Source: Watersipora subatra
Taxonomy: Eukaryota > Bryozoa > Gymnolaemata > Cheilostomatida > Watersiporidae
Reading direction: 5' to 3'
Length of the DNA: 64,000 bases
Assembly: GCF_963576615.1 (NCBI RefSeq)
Contig: NC_088714.1
Location: forward strand, 50,074,338-50,138,337
Part shown: piece by piece, positions 11,501 through 26,500 of the stretch
Position numbering within the stretch: position 1 is the first letter of the stretch
How the letters are laid out: every line of letters starts with the position of its first letter
Notes under the pieces: model-generated
Database searches by the model: none
Told to the model about the DNA's origin: nothing
What the model saw: the letters and a program-made list of their open reading frames with translations, nothing else
Program-made: the position numbers and the translations under genes

Positions 11501-14500
11501 ATGTACTGTTATGATGGTATGTACACATATAACATGTACTGTTATGATAGTATGTACACATATAACATGTACTGTTATGATAGTATGTACATATACAACA
11601 TGTGCCGGTATGGTGGTATGTACACATAACAGTTTGATCAGTTTGACAAAAATTTAAAGAAGGCTTGCTAAAACTGAATGTGAAGGGAAAAAGAGACAAG
11701 CCAGGAGAAGAAAAATTAAAAAACCAAAAATTGAAACCAAGTTATAATAAAGTTTAGTGTAAAGTAGGGTTAAAACTTACTGTTAAAGTGTCTCTGTTGT
11801 AAGCTAAGTTCATTTAAGTTTAATGAAAATTTTTGGTATTGTTAGTTAGTGCATGAGTATTGCCACAAAAGTGTAGTGTACCAATGTAGGGTTCCTATCA
11901 AGTTTCTCTCACACTGCCGTTAGCCACTACTGTCTGTCTAGAAGGTAAGAACTCCCATACAATACTTACTGTACATAATAATACTATGTTTTACTGCAGA
12001 TCATGACCACTAGATAGGTATATATTACTTTATGATTGAAGGTAGTGAATTGGAACAAGTAAAAATCTGACTTTTCATGGTAATATTCCGTTTTCAAGTG
12101 TTTTTTCAGAGGTTGGACATGGATTAATTTGTATTTAGTTATTTTATTGATGAAAAATTGATTTGTTGCTGTACGAGCTCAGTCCTGTACGCATTGAGCT
12201 CGTATGTCAAAGTGTGACTGTTATATCATGCATTATTGTGAACTGAAAGTGTGTTTTGACTTTATATAGTTTGAGGGAAGGCTAGTTGTAGAATGAATTC
12301 ATCTTTCCATCCATATAGACTGTGATCTCATTGTAGCTAAGAATCACGGAGATAGTTCACCCCACCTCCTTTAATTATCTTGAATATTCTATCAGATTTT
12401 AGTCTCTATTTCATAGGTGTACACATCCCCTATGCTATCCATGATAGGACTTGGTATTGTGCCATTTGTTGCTATGATGTCACTTCCTTTTGGGAGGTAC
12501 ATAAAAAAGCTGAGTGGAAAAGTTCAAGATAGTCTGGCTCTCTCTACACAGGTTGGTGCTCCCTTGTCTAGTTGCAGAGCATTTACATCACTAGGAGAAA
12601 GATAGCTGATACTAGTTGCTCTGACTATGGTTAGTATAACCAAGTACAGCGAAGAGTAGTGCCACCAATGATATACAGCCCCCAAGGATAGCCGACGGCG
12701 CTCATATGGGCGGGGTTTAATGATGAAGCTCTGTTGGGATTAACCCGAACACGGCACCCGAACAAACAAATATGCTGAATAAAGCACCTTGTAAATTTAC
12801 GAATATTACGAACTATAGTGGTTATTTTACTTATCTGTTGAATTCATTTTGTTGTCAAATAAATATAGTATCCCAATATTGTCACCGTTATGATCAGTCA
12901 GTTGCCATTCACAAGCATTCGTGATATTAATAGTCACAATCGTAAAATAGCTCAAATTCGGTTTTGCATTTAGATTTTGAGTATGAAAACTACACTGCAC
13001 AGCTTTGCCTGCTGTCCCATCTTATTGGCAAGGTAAAACAATGTGAAACCGATGAAAGACTTTGTCATTTTATATTAGGGGTGGCAAAATATTAATCAAA
13101 AACTAGAAAAAAAATGCCGTTGTTCGGGTAATTATATTCAACTTTAGGCATATACTACGACCTTTACTAATTTTAAAATTACTAAAAGTAGGTAATTTGA
13201 AATGTTTTATTTTGAATAGATACATTATTTTGGTTAGGTATTACCCCTACATTGCATAAATTCAATGTTTGCTATTGTGACCCGCGGGGTCTACTGGCTG
13301 AATAAGCTAATGAAACGATAACAGCGATTCGTGTTTTCTAAAACCTAACAAGGCAACGCGACCGCCCCGCGAGAGTTGTGTTTGCTTTGAAACCCAGGCT
13401 AGCACAATCCTAATAGAGCTCCATCATTAAACCCCGCCCATATGATAGCCGTCGGCTATCCTTTTGGGCTGTATATCATTGGTGCCACTTATGATATATC
13501 TTGCAATGTTGGTCTTCTGTCTGTCCTTTGGTATGTCCGGCTATAGCTATTAAAATCTTGGAATTAAAATTACGCATGCCGGTGGATTTGGACTCACAGA
13601 GATTGCAACCTCATGTTTCTAATCCATGCACTCTACCACTGAGCTAGACAAGGGGTATTGATCAATGACGTTATCATATACCATATAGCTTATGCACCTG
13701 CCACATGCCGTAATCTTTGAAACTCTATTGAACACAAGGTTGAAATGCTAAATCGTGGTTGAGGTCAATATTTTTACGAGGACATATGTATTATCTCAAG
13801 TAGAAATGGCCTCTACCTTCTCTCACTGTTTGGTCAGACACAGACAGTCCGATATCCCATTTTTGCATTTGTACCAGTGTCGAGAGGTACCAGTATCGTT
13901 GTATTCAAAGTTTTGATGGATAAATTTTGCTGGAACGGTGACCTTTTTTATACACGCACGCACGCACACACACACACACACACACTTCTATGCACGAATT
14001 GTTATTAATAATGTCACATATTCAGATGTTTTCTCAGTTCATATTAATCGTATCATTACCAAATCATCTTTTATTTTGGTCTAGCAGAACAGACTTAATT
14101 TAGCTATTGCTTTCTTATTATTTCACATTTACATTGAAACTCTTTTATAATTATTTTATTTTTTTCGAATCCATTTGACCTGCGCGATACACTTTCTTCA
14201 TGATATGAAGTTTAAAAGTTACAGTTGTTTGACAAAGTTTGAAGACCTTTACAGTTGTTTTTATTTTCTCTCTTAATTTATTTCAACTACGCAAAACACT
14301 TTTCTAATGATATGTAGTTGAAAAGTTAGAATGGCAAACGTTGTTATAATGTTAAACGTTGACTTGCAACAAAATTCACATTACAGTTATTTAGTATCAA
14401 AAGATTCACCATGTCTCACTCTGTTGTGTTGTAAGTGCCAAATATCTGGAAATGTGATTACAAGCTCTTAAAAGCTCAAAAACGAAAAGCCTCCGTAGAT

Positions 14501-17500
14501 TGGAATCTCTTTATTTCTCTGACGTAGCCACGAAGTTTGGTTATTGTCTTGTCACGTATGTTCTCACGTGAATTGAAGGGCCAACAAAAAGCTCAATATA
14601 AAACTTACCGTAGTACTAGTTAATGACAAACACTTCGGGTTTTACCGAAGACCCCGTATCAAATATAGATGCTCGCTACTTTACAGTTTTGGTTCGGCCT
14701 GGTCTAATCGGCAAGTCATAATCTGATCATGTGACCCAATACTTCGCAAATAATTTTTGCAGCGCTTTTCGATTTTCACAGGTGACCAACAGGTTCGTCA
14801 TGATTATCAGACAATGATATGTACTCCTTCAAGCTAAGGCTAAAAAATTAAACGAGTTTTTACGGTAAGTTATAAGATATCAGTGCTAAAAGTGACAGCA
14901 TTACGATGACGATAAAACAAACCCGTAAGAACAATAGACATAGTTTTGTTGAATGTGTGAAGTATATTTCTGAAAATTTTTGGACGAATAAGGTTGCATG
15001 AAAGTGTAAACAGAAACTATCTTTCACAACTACATCACATTTGAGCCGTTTTGGAAAGGGAATCCAAACTACGACGGTCTCGTGTGGCTGCAATTTTCTG
15101 TTCGTTTTTTAGCTTTTTAGAGCTTGTAATCACCTTTCCACATATTTTGCACCTACGACACAACAGAGTAAGACATGGTGAATCTTTTCATATCAAATAA
15201 CTGTAATGTGAATTTTGTTGCAAGTCAACCTTTAAATACAAATAAACCTTTTGTACAAAGAATTTTTCATTACCCGGGCAACGCCGGGTAGTACAGCTAG
15301 TCAAGATATAAATCTCAAAGTTTGTGTGTGTAATATGGTTTGTCCAGCTATAGAGCCTGCTCTATTAAAATATTGTAATGAAGATTCCGTACCGCAGAAG
15401 ATTTGATCTCAGAGCCTCCCGTTCGCCAGGCAAATATCTTATCAATTAATTCAATAGGCGATATATGTCGGTCTGTGGGTGAAAATATGCATACCTCTAT
15501 GCGTATGGCGCAATGTATTTTTATGCTTGCTCTCACGGCTCTTATTAGTAAGTTTACTAATAAGTTTATCAACTAGCTTACTCAAATTAGCTATTGACAA
15601 TGTGCCAGGCTAATAGCAAGTGGCAAGCAACTACATTACCTGTCACTGTTTATAAGCGGAGCTTTAATACCTGTGCAATGTCGGGCATTTCGCTAGTCAG
15701 TGATATAGGGCTGACAAATGTTTCCTTCAGTGAAAAGTGTGAGTTTAAAACAGGCTATATTGCACTCAGATTTTTTATCTTTTGCCAGAAACAATAAATA
15801 TTACCTGATAACCATTTTTGGTGGTGGCTACCAGTTTAACGTTTTAGTATTACTATTTATATTAATGTATTTATAATTTTGTTTTATGAATGTCTAGACA
15901 TTACTTGAACAATAGTACTATGTGTAGGTATCCGAAGAGAGGATCTCTAATATACGCACTGTGCGAGCATTTGGGAGGGAGCGGTATGAGACTATACGAT
16001 ATGATGACAGAGTTGAGGATGTACTAAGGCTATCATATTCAGAATCTCTGGCGCGAGCTTGCTTCTTTTGCCTCACCGGTGAGCAGAGGCTATTAAATTA
16101 TATTCTCCTACCATCATTTGTTTCCTATGCATCCTTTTAAATCTTTTACTGCTTTCCGAACTCATTCACTCATTCGACCCATTAGAGTGATTTCAGATTT
16201 TGTCAGTGCAGCACTGTCTATACCAAGGATGGCCAAACGATTTTGACAAATTACCGAATGATCCACAACGAGCAGAAGATGCGCATTTTTTCACTATACA
16301 AAAGCATCCACATATTTAGATACATGATAAAAATAAAAATAAGATAAAATACACATTAAAAAGTTTATTTATATACATAAGTTGACTAAAAATCAGTCAA
16401 TGAATGAATTGTAATAAATTTGTCTGTAATAAATTTGTCTGATATCAGTGAGAAAAATGATGAGTTGACTTTGACTTCACAATACTATCAAAATGCGGTT
16501 TAGCGCTACTTACAGCAGCTCTTACAAGTTCATGAACATGAGTATTCGTAAGTCATGTTCTTTGATTGTTTTTCTTAAAAGTCATGACTGAAAACAATGA
16601 TTCACATAGGTAGGTTGAGGCAAAGCTAGTAAGTAGTCTTCTAGCTAGACTAGTAGTTATTGGGCACTTTTTGAACCCTACAGGTGATGACCAACTAAAT
16701 GACCAAACAAATTTACAAAAAAATTTGTAAATTAAATTTTAAAATAAATGCTTTAAAAATTTATTTTTGACAGCCAAGTTGAAAGGTCCACAATAAAGCT
16801 TGAAAGATCCGGATTTAGATCCGTCATTTGGCTATAGCTGGTCTACAACATTCTAGAACTGGTCTAGACTCTAGACATAGTTGTACTGACTCTAGACAAT
16901 GTTGTCCTGTTTCTAGACTCAAGTCTTTACATGAACTTACCGACATGACACGTACTACCGTGAAACCTTTATTTGAACGACATGGTGCTGTATTTTTTAA
17001 CCCATTTCCTATATGGGCGTTGTATTTTTTGACCAGCTTGTCAGGATTTTTGGAAGATAAATTTAATATTTCTACGGGGAAAATGTTACTAATGTCGCCT
17101 ATATTTTGCATTCTCCTTCGGGTGTCGCAACATTAGTACCATCAGCCTGGGCATTTTCAAATAAACTGTTTTTCATATATGCCAAAGTATCAGACTGAGT
17201 TAAGCAAGGAACTATTTTGATTAAATCATATTAGCTGGATACGGCTATGACTTATTTGGATGCTGTCCCTTTCAAAGTTTTAAAGAAAAAAACATAGAGC
17301 TGTTTCGTTAGAAAATGGACTTTGATACGCTATAACCATGGCTGCTATTACATCATACAGTCTTCCTGTAGAGTATTTTCATTGTTCATCGAAACACTTT
17401 AAGACCGTCCGGTAAGATTGCTAACCACACGGTGGACGAATCTGATGACAATAGATAAAATTTAGACCTAAGTGACTTTGAATCAGTATGCATTTCTGAT

Positions 17501-20500
17501 GATAGTGACGATCGATCATCTCAGGTACACTGCCACTAACACCATGGCAACCACTAAAACAACAAGGAAAGAGTTGATTGTTATTGATGTATAATTATGT
17601 TTCTCTTAGTTTCATTTTGTGTACGTGTTTCTACCGATAACTTTCTATTATGGTTTTACGGTATGTCATATTGCATAACACCTTTGAATAGCGACGTGAA
17701 CCCACAGTAAAACTACACTCCTTTGGTCTGCATCATATAACTATACTGGATATAACTGAACATCATACTAGCATCCTTTGGTGATTACCAATGATGAGTG
17801 TCAAGGGCGACTGATAGCGGTCGTTTTATACACCATGTAGAGCTACTTCAGCTGATCGGAAATTGTCATTGAGCATGCTGAGAAAATTTCTTCATTTCTA
17901 TAGCTAATGAGAAAGCAACTCCATTAGGCCGGAACAGATATTGCTGAAAGTAAAATTGTCATTGTTCAGTTTAGGAGCAGGAATAGTATCTCACACCATT
18001 GTTATACTGCTGTGTGAATGAGACCCTAGAAGCAATAACTTATCATATAGCCTGTGGTCATAATGATTCCTGTTCACGTTGAAAATTTATTTGCTAAAAA
18101 TTAGTTTCTGTATTTTGGTTCTATTCAAATTTTAAGAACTGCAGTTGTAAAATCCGGTGACCAATTTATATATTGCAAAAGAACACATTTCTACTGCCAC
18201 TGAAAATGGACTCAACCAGTTCAAGTACATAGTTGATTTAGGATGGGACTTGCTTGCTTTCTACAAATACTTCATCATTCTAGTGTGTATTAAGTTCATA
18301 GAATAAACTTGTAAGAAAGTGACTGGTTGTTTAGGTCTGATCATAGGTCTCCAGTTAGTGATGTTACAACCTGTGATAGTTGTTTTTGTATTCCATTTAA
18401 CTCATTAACGTTCATTAACTTATTATTTGTGACACGCTTGTAGGGCTTGTCGGCAACTCGATGGTGATATCTGTGCTTTATGTTGGGGGAATGCTAGTCT
18501 CCTCTGACTCTATCACGATTGGCCAACTCTCTTCTTTCATGCTTTACGTGGTCTTCACTGGCACAGCAGTCAGCGGTCTCAGTTCCTTCTACACAGAACT
18601 CATGAAAGGTCAGTCTCCCTGGTTTTCCTTTAGCCTCAGCTATTAGATATCGGTATTCACGCTGACTTCTCTCACTCTACTATAATGTTTGATTTTTTAC
18701 TCATAGGAGTGTGAAAACTAAACGGACTGCCCCAGAATTTTGACCAATTTCAGTAAATATGTTGTCTTAGTTGCTAAGCATTGCTTTAAAGATGCATGTA
18801 TTATATATCAAAATAAAGCTCAGAGTCCCCTCTATTTAAATATATTATTAGAAACAGATTTAATTTTCATTAGCTGTTAGATTTTAATTATTATTAAGCA
18901 GTCATAGATAAATTTCGTTTTAAACAAAGGACTTATATTTATTGTTTTCTGTTTGTTAGATTAACTTTAGATTATTGCTTTATCCTTATGAATAATATTG
19001 CATATCTATGTTTATATATTTTGTATATATGTATCATTTCATATATGTATATATATGAAATTACATACAGCAATTGGCAGCCTTTAGAGAACCAACTAAC
19101 AGATACCCCTGATTTTTCACCTCCCCATCTTTATATTTCGACAATATGTGGCTGCATGAACTTGAGTTGACCTTTTGATGAGAAATGTAGTAGAATATTA
19201 GGGGTTTGTTTCTGTACTATACTAAGAATAAATGTTTATTTTGTAACTGATAACCATAAGTTGGTCTACTAGCATTTTAAAAATTAATCTTTCAATTGAC
19301 CTGCACATTTTAATCTTCACATTTTAATCGCGATGAAGTTTTATGGATGTTAATCTTGAAACATCCTGGCAATTCGATCACCTCAAACATCAAAACCAAT
19401 CTCAAATGATAAAAACATACCGCTACTTTCTGATAAGTTCTACTAGAATTTTGTGTAAGCTCACTTTTAAGTGACCAAGAGTATGGTTGGGAAGAAGCAT
19501 TGAGTGAAATGTGAAATAATAAAATTTACCTAATTGCTTTGTATTATAGTGCTTGCCCTTTTGTTTTTCACTGATTGAATTTGCTCTCTTTCTCTGAGAG
19601 ATTGTTTGCATACCCTGTAGCTGTTAAATACTAAAGACTCTCCTACAACGTAAATAATCCGTTCCAAGAACTTTTACGTTATAGAAATTTTATGTTACCC
19701 AAATTCTAAAATATTCCCAAATTCACCCTTTTGAAAAGGGATCATTCTAAAAAGAAACTAAACTTTTTAATTTAATGACTGTACAGTAACGTTAGTATAA
19801 TTGGTTTGTATCGGCAACTTTTTCCTTATCAATTTTACTTTGTTTAGTGTCCACGATTACGGTAATTTCACTTGAAGATAAGGGGTCGCATCCTTTCAAT
19901 GCTAATTTAAATTGATTTTTCCCTTCTTTCTACACAACAAGGGCTATGCTGTAAAGAAAAAGAGAAAAAATATTGTATATGTCTTAAAGGAAGTGATAGA
20001 AAATACATTTTTACTTTGATAAGAGCGATGTCTGTCTGTCCATCCATCTGTCTGTCCATCTGTTTGAAGCTAGGGTTAGAGGTTAAGATAAAAGATAGCT
20101 TTCAATGAGACTCCAACTCATGACATTCAACTCTATAGACCGACACTCTAACACCTGCACCAATCGACTGCCTTTAGGTGTTTCGGAATAATTATGCAGC
20201 TACTTATTACCTGCCCTTTATTGTCACACCTGACAATCGCCCATCACACACTAGACTGTCAGGGTACAAGAATAATAAAGATCCATCGTTTTCTCTGCTG
20301 AGTGTGGCAAAAGAGAAAATGATATTTTCAAGGTGAACTATGGGACTCGCATTACTTAAATCATATTTGAGAATTTGCACTGATTTACATGTAATGCTTT
20401 ATGTTATATGGAATCTTTTACGTCATGCAACGTAAAAACTTTACACAGATTACTTAAAGGTTGACTTGCAACAAAATTCATATTACAGTTATTTGATATT

Positions 20501-23500
20501 AAAAGATTCACCATGTTTTACTCTGTTGCGTTGTAGGTGCTATATATGAGGGAATGTGATTACAAGCTCTTAAAAGCTCAAAAACGAACAGTTAATTGCA
20601 GCCACACGAGACCGCCGTAGTTTGGATTCTCTTTCCAAAACGGCTCAAATGGGACGTAGCTGTGGTAGATGGTTTCCGTTTACACTTTCATACAACCTTA
20701 TTCGTCGAAATATTTTTACAAATATACTTCACGCATTCAATAAAACCATGTCTATTGTTCTTACCCGTTTGTTTTATCGTCATTGTAATGCTGTCACTTT
20801 TAGCAGTGATATCTTATAATTTACTGTAAAAATTCACGTAATTTCTTAACCTTAGCTCGAAGGAGTACATATCATTGTTTGATAATCATGACGAGCCTGT
20901 TGGTCACCTGTGATAATCGAAAAGTGCTGCAAAAATTATTTGCGAAGTATTGGGTCACATGATCAGATTACGACTTACCGATTAGACCAGGCCGAAACAA
21001 AACTGTAAAGTAGCGAGCATCTATATTTGATACGGGGTCTTTGGTAAAACCCGAAGTGTTTGTCATAAACTAGTGCTACGATAAGTTTATATTGAGCTTT
21101 TTATTGGCCTTTCAATTCACATGAGAATGTCACGTGACAAAACAACCAAACTGTCATGACTACATCAGAGAAATAAATAGATTCCAATCTACCACGGCTT
21201 TTCGTTTTTAAGCTTTTAAGAGCTTGTAATCACATTTCCACATATTTCGCACCTACAACACATCAGCGTAAAACATGGTGAATCTTTTGATACCAAATAG
21301 CTGCGATGTAAACGATGAATGTGGGAAGTATATTTGTGAAAATATTTTGACGAATGAGGTTGCATGAAAGTGTAAACAGAAACCATCCTGTAACAACTAC
21401 AGCCAGTTTGAGCCATTTTGGAAAGCGAATCCAAACTACGTCGGTCTCGTGTGGCTGCGATTAACTGTTCGTTTGTGAGCTTTTAAGAGCTTGTAATCAC
21501 ATTCCCACATATTTTGCACCTACAACACAACAGAGTACGACATGGTGAATCTTTTGATACCCAATAACTGTAATGTGAATTTTGTTGCAAGTCAACCTTT
21601 AAGTTAAGAGGAGTTTAGTTAGAAGCAGATTTATGTTATATAGCTAGTCTACTGTACTTTTCAACTGTTGTAAAGGTAGCTTCTTTTTGTAGCTACTTTG
21701 GTATAATTTATGTGACATGACTGATGAAATTACTAGGACAAACAGGAGGTATCTTCATCGGTGAGTTGTGATTCAAGCTAGTCTATGACATGGTACAGCA
21801 GGTACCTAGAGCTAGTCTATGACATGGTACAGCAGGTACCTAGAGCTAGTCTATGACATGGTACAGCAGGTATCTAGAGCTAGTCTATGACATAGTACAA
21901 CAAGTATCCAGAGCTAGTCTATGACATGGTACAGCAGGTACCTAGAGCTAGTCTATGACATGGTACAGCAGGTAACTAAAGCTAGATGCATTTCCTTTCC
22001 AGGTCTCGGCTCTTCTACGCGGCTATTTGAGTTGATCAACAGACAGCCTGAGATTCCGGCAGATGTCGGGGTTGTGCCAGATAGAGCTCTTTCCGGGGAT
22101 ATATCATTAGCTAATGTAAAGTTCTCTTACCCTACCCGCCCAGACATACCTATCTTCACAGACCTCAGTCTCAATGTTCCTGCAGGTTATTCCTCATCTT
22201 CTCTTTTTCTATTCTTTTATCAGTGAGATGTATAACTTTGATCGACTCTAGTCTAAAAGGTATTTTTATCGCGTGCACGATTGTCTGTCTCGTTTTGTAG
22301 TCAAGGTTAATAGGAGAGTTACTAGTACCAAATTTTTTCCACCGTAATTCGCCCTCAAAAGCTTACAATTTTTCAAAAAATTGATTTTAAAATGGTGCAT
22401 CCTGTGTATAGACTGAGTTTTAAAATATCTTGTTTCTTTGGTAAGGGCTCTACGGTTACCGCTTCGAAGTTCTTTTCCTGCTAAAACAATGACAACTCTT
22501 GCTAAGTATACAACAGAGTCGCTCTGCTAATAACTATTTGCTTGTTTGAGAAACCCCGTGAAATATCATTGGTAGCGCGATATGCTTAGTAAGCGCAGTT
22601 TGAACTCGGAGGCAATGGTGAGCCGGTTATGCCATCATGTGCTGGTGAACTGTGGGCGCATGGGCCAATGTAAAGCCAGCCTTTATTAAAACTGGCATTA
22701 AGGTTGTTACCGGCTGGCGATTCAGACTCAGACAATGATGTAGACGAGCCTGGAATGGCTGATTTTAAAATAGCTCCACTGTTTAATCAATTCGGATAAC
22801 GAGGATGAAAATTCTGACAGTTTTGTGGAAGAAAAGTGAATATTTTATCCAATAAAGTTGACTAAACGTACTTTTTGTCTTTGATGTTGTTTTTTATGTA
22901 TGGTTTAAAATGAATCTTGTAATATGGTGTGCCTTATATATTGGTCAAGTACAAAAATAGACCATGGGATTGAGACTGTCCCTTTGAAATGGTGCAGAAA
23001 ATACGGTACGTTCAGATGGTTTTCATGTGTTGATACTTGCAGAATTCTTTTGTATATAGTTTGTACAAGTAGAGTTGATAATGTATTATCTGTTCTGATA
23101 TTAATAAAATGCGTGGCTGTATGGTATGATGCCTACAGTTTTTGTCTGAAATGCGCTAAGATTGTCCAAACATTTTGGTAAATATTGATATAACATACTT
23201 ATGTAGTATTAACATACTTACTGAACTGAAGATTGTAAGGTGGTCACATTCTTGATGAAAGTTGCATTGCTTGTTCCTGCAAGCCTGAACTGAAGGATAT
23301 TTTTATCAGATAATCAATGATAGTCAAAAATAAGGAAACTTTGCATTCATTGTTAGTAATTCGATCCTGTTGGTAAGTTATCTACCTCTATTTAAGAAAG
23401 TCTTGTCTTTTCAAAAGATGCAGGCATAGTTGTTCCTGGATGTGCTGTTTTATCTGTAGACGATCCCATTTTTAGCATGGAAAAAAGTTATAATTGCATT

Positions 23501-26500
23501 CGCTGATGTCATACAGTCCAATCAACTGAGACCTTCAGGTCCTACTGACAAAACTAAGTTGAGCGTGACTGAAGCTGTTTACCTGCAAACGTTTTGGCTG
23601 CTTGCATTTTTTCTCAAATAAAATCTCGAATATTAAAAAATTTCGTTACTGCGCCGTTAGTTATTAACACGCCCATGTTAGACGTCTAGGTATAATATGT
23701 CCACATAAAATGTGCCTGTAAAATACCTCCCTGTATAGCATGTTCACATATGACTCATGCATAACATGTTAGAGTATGCGTGTGTTATATAGCATACTCC
23801 ACATTCTCTATGGAGTTGTCTTATCAATCATATTGTTACTAAACATCCTTTCGTAGCCTGACAGCTTTCCATTTGCAGGTAAAGTAACTGCTGTTGTTGG
23901 ACCGAGTGGCTCAGGAAAGTCTACCATAGCTGCCTTATTACTGAGGTTGTACAATATAGATGGTGGCAGGATTACTATTGATGACATTCCAGTTGATACG
24001 ATACACCCACAGTGGCTGAGAGAGCATGTTGGACTTGTTGCCCAGGTATTTATGTTAACCTTCCATGCTTTTGCAGAGATATTCTTACCTGGTAGGCATT
24101 GGTGACAGCCAGTTAATGTTTTTGTTACCAAATTAATGTTTTCACCTGAGACATAATTGAATATTCTGTAAAACACCATATTTGGCAATGGTGCATATAA
24201 ATTGTCATAACCATAGATATAGTAAACCCTAGATTGGTGAATAGCTATCATTACAATGGAGCAAAAGTGAGGCCTATAATTGGCTGTTGTTTTCACGACG
24301 TTACGTCGTAGTGATGTGCATCACAGCATCAAAGTCTCAATTGAGCAATAAGTTTAGTAGTGGAAGCACGCTTGGCATGCTAGTTTTTAAGTCATAAACG
24401 TAACAATAAGACCAAATTCTTAGTGAAATGTCATCAGAAGAGACCACAACACCCCAGGTATATCCTGAATTGCCCATAACAAAACAGAACTTCAACTCAA
24501 AACAAGAAGTTCTCAACAATATCATACGCTGTCTATGCCGATTAAAGACACCAAGCTGAAAGCTGCTAGTGGAAAATAATAGGAAAATCATCATCATTTC
24601 GTCATTGGTTTTGAGTCAGCAGCCAAATCTGTACATGGCATTGCTCAATATCTTTTCAGCAACTACCCTTACATCAACTACTTCCTAACCTTTGAGATCA
24701 ACCAGGATTATTTGAGATTCTTTTTTCCACAATACGATCTAAGGGTGGCTATAACAATAATCCAGATGTGCAGCGCTTTAGATCTGCAATTCGAGCACTG
24801 TTCATAAAAGCAGATATCACGCCAAGTCCCAATGTTAACTGTATTGATCTGGATGTGAGCAGGGATGAAAAAACTGGCCAACTCCTGCTACATTCTCTGG
24901 CTAAAAAAAAGAAGGAAGAGACAAAAGCTGAGGAAGGTGAAGATGAGGAGTTCGGTGATGAGGATTGTTTTCTAACTCAAATGTGATGAGTGTATCAAGT
25001 TCTTGACCGATGTAGAAGTAGTGGGAAGTAAAAATAGTGATGGCATTACCATAATCTCAGTTAAAAACAGAGGATGATTGGTGACCAGATTGATAGGCCG
25101 AATATGTATTGCTGCAGAAAAGTGCCTACGTTCACACATGGAGAGCTATGGTATCACACAGAGAGCTTTTAAACAAGTAACATCACAGACAATAACATAT
25201 ATGTCTTATTACATAACCTCAATCAAGGTTTTACATGTTTAGTGCATGCCAACAGTCTACTCAAAACTATAGTAAATCGCTATACTAAAATCAGAATACA
25301 CTATGCCACTTTAAAGCAGGTATCTAGTTCAACCAACCTTAGACAAAAACTATCTTGTCTAGTTATTTTCAGTCATGTCTAATGGGTGTTTAATACAGGG
25401 GTCCAGCTTTCCTGCTTCTAAATCTCATTTGATTCATTAGTTTGTTATTAGTTTAATTTCTATTTGGTCACTCTTTGTATTATCAATGATATAGAAGCTT
25501 CTAAATCATTGGTATTATTTATTACCATGTGTGTAAGATTCTTGCCTTTCTCATCCAAAGTCATTACAGTCATACTTCGACTTACGAGCTTAATGCGTTC
25601 CGAGACTGAGCTCGTATGTCAATTTACTCGCATGTTAGTGCAATTTATTTATATATAGAACAATTAAATATAATATATTTATATATATATCAATATATTA
25701 TATTGATTGGTTTCCATACTCTAAAAATGCAAATAAAACACTCAAAACAATATATTGTAACAGAAAGAACATGTTGGTTATTGTCCTAACTTACCACATG
25801 CTTTCAAAAAGCAACAAATAAAAAATAATGCAAGGAAATTTGATTAATTAAAATGCAAAATTAAATACATACAATAGCAGCTAACGCTAGCATTTGCCAG
25901 AGAGGGAGAGATAAGTTATCCTTCATTACAACAGTTGACTTTGATAAATTTAGATTTTATTCAAGTCTTAAAAGACAAACTTAAAAGCAAACCTAAAAGC
26001 AAACTTTAATCTTTAACTTAACGTAATTAAAATTTCTTCGGCGTTCATAGTTTTAAGTTTCTCGCTGGTTAGCTAATTTTTCTTTTGTTTCGCTCTCATG
26101 ACCAGCCGGCCGTTTTAAGAGAAACCTATCTAATGACATTTGCCTTTGTCACCCTTTCAACATGTTGCGATCAGGACGCACACAGGTGTCGTCACCAAGG
26201 GTTAATGCTCGACCACTAGCCAACTTGTCCGAATGTCTATTTTTTATAGTCTTGATAAATAGCACCGGCCTTTTTACGTAGCATCGTTTCAGTTACACAG
26301 TCACCGGCCAATTGTTTGTCTTTTATCTAAAGCCTGAGCAGTCTCTCCATCAGTGGTCGTGAAGATCGCTGCGTCGTTTAGAAACTATGGTTAGTCCTTT
26401 TGCAAACTAAATGCCTTGAATATAATCCTTGTGTTTGATAATTGTGGATGTATTTCTGTCATATTGCTGAGCTAGCTCAATCACGCATACATATTTTGCA

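Noticed and set aside
10866..11657. A 263-codon frame starting before exon 3
   Set aside because: Only 10921-11123 is exon. The start lies in intron 2 and the rest is the 33-bp minisatellite.
13556..13656. Possible tRNA gene on the - strand
   Set aside because: The A-box is good but the B-box is poor and no cloverleaf can be formed; similar tRNA-like heads recur in repeats, so SINE origin is more likely.
20596..20829. Matching 77-codon frames in the two TTAA elements (20596-20829 + and 14860-15093 -)
   Set aside because: The frames are homologous because the elements are. About 17 of 77 residues differ, roughly as expected from the number of base differences with no excess of silent changes, and the frame begins at TTG rather than ATG, so there is no sign of protein selection.
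21775..21985. CRISPR-like array
   Set aside because: The repeats are directly adjacent with no unique spacers and lie in a eukaryotic intron; it is a minisatellite.
22700..22840. Asp/Ser/Asn-rich fragment reminiscent of transposase N-termini, with a weaker echo at 17460-17520
   Set aside because: Too short and broken to assign; acidic low-complexity sequence alone is not evidence for a family.
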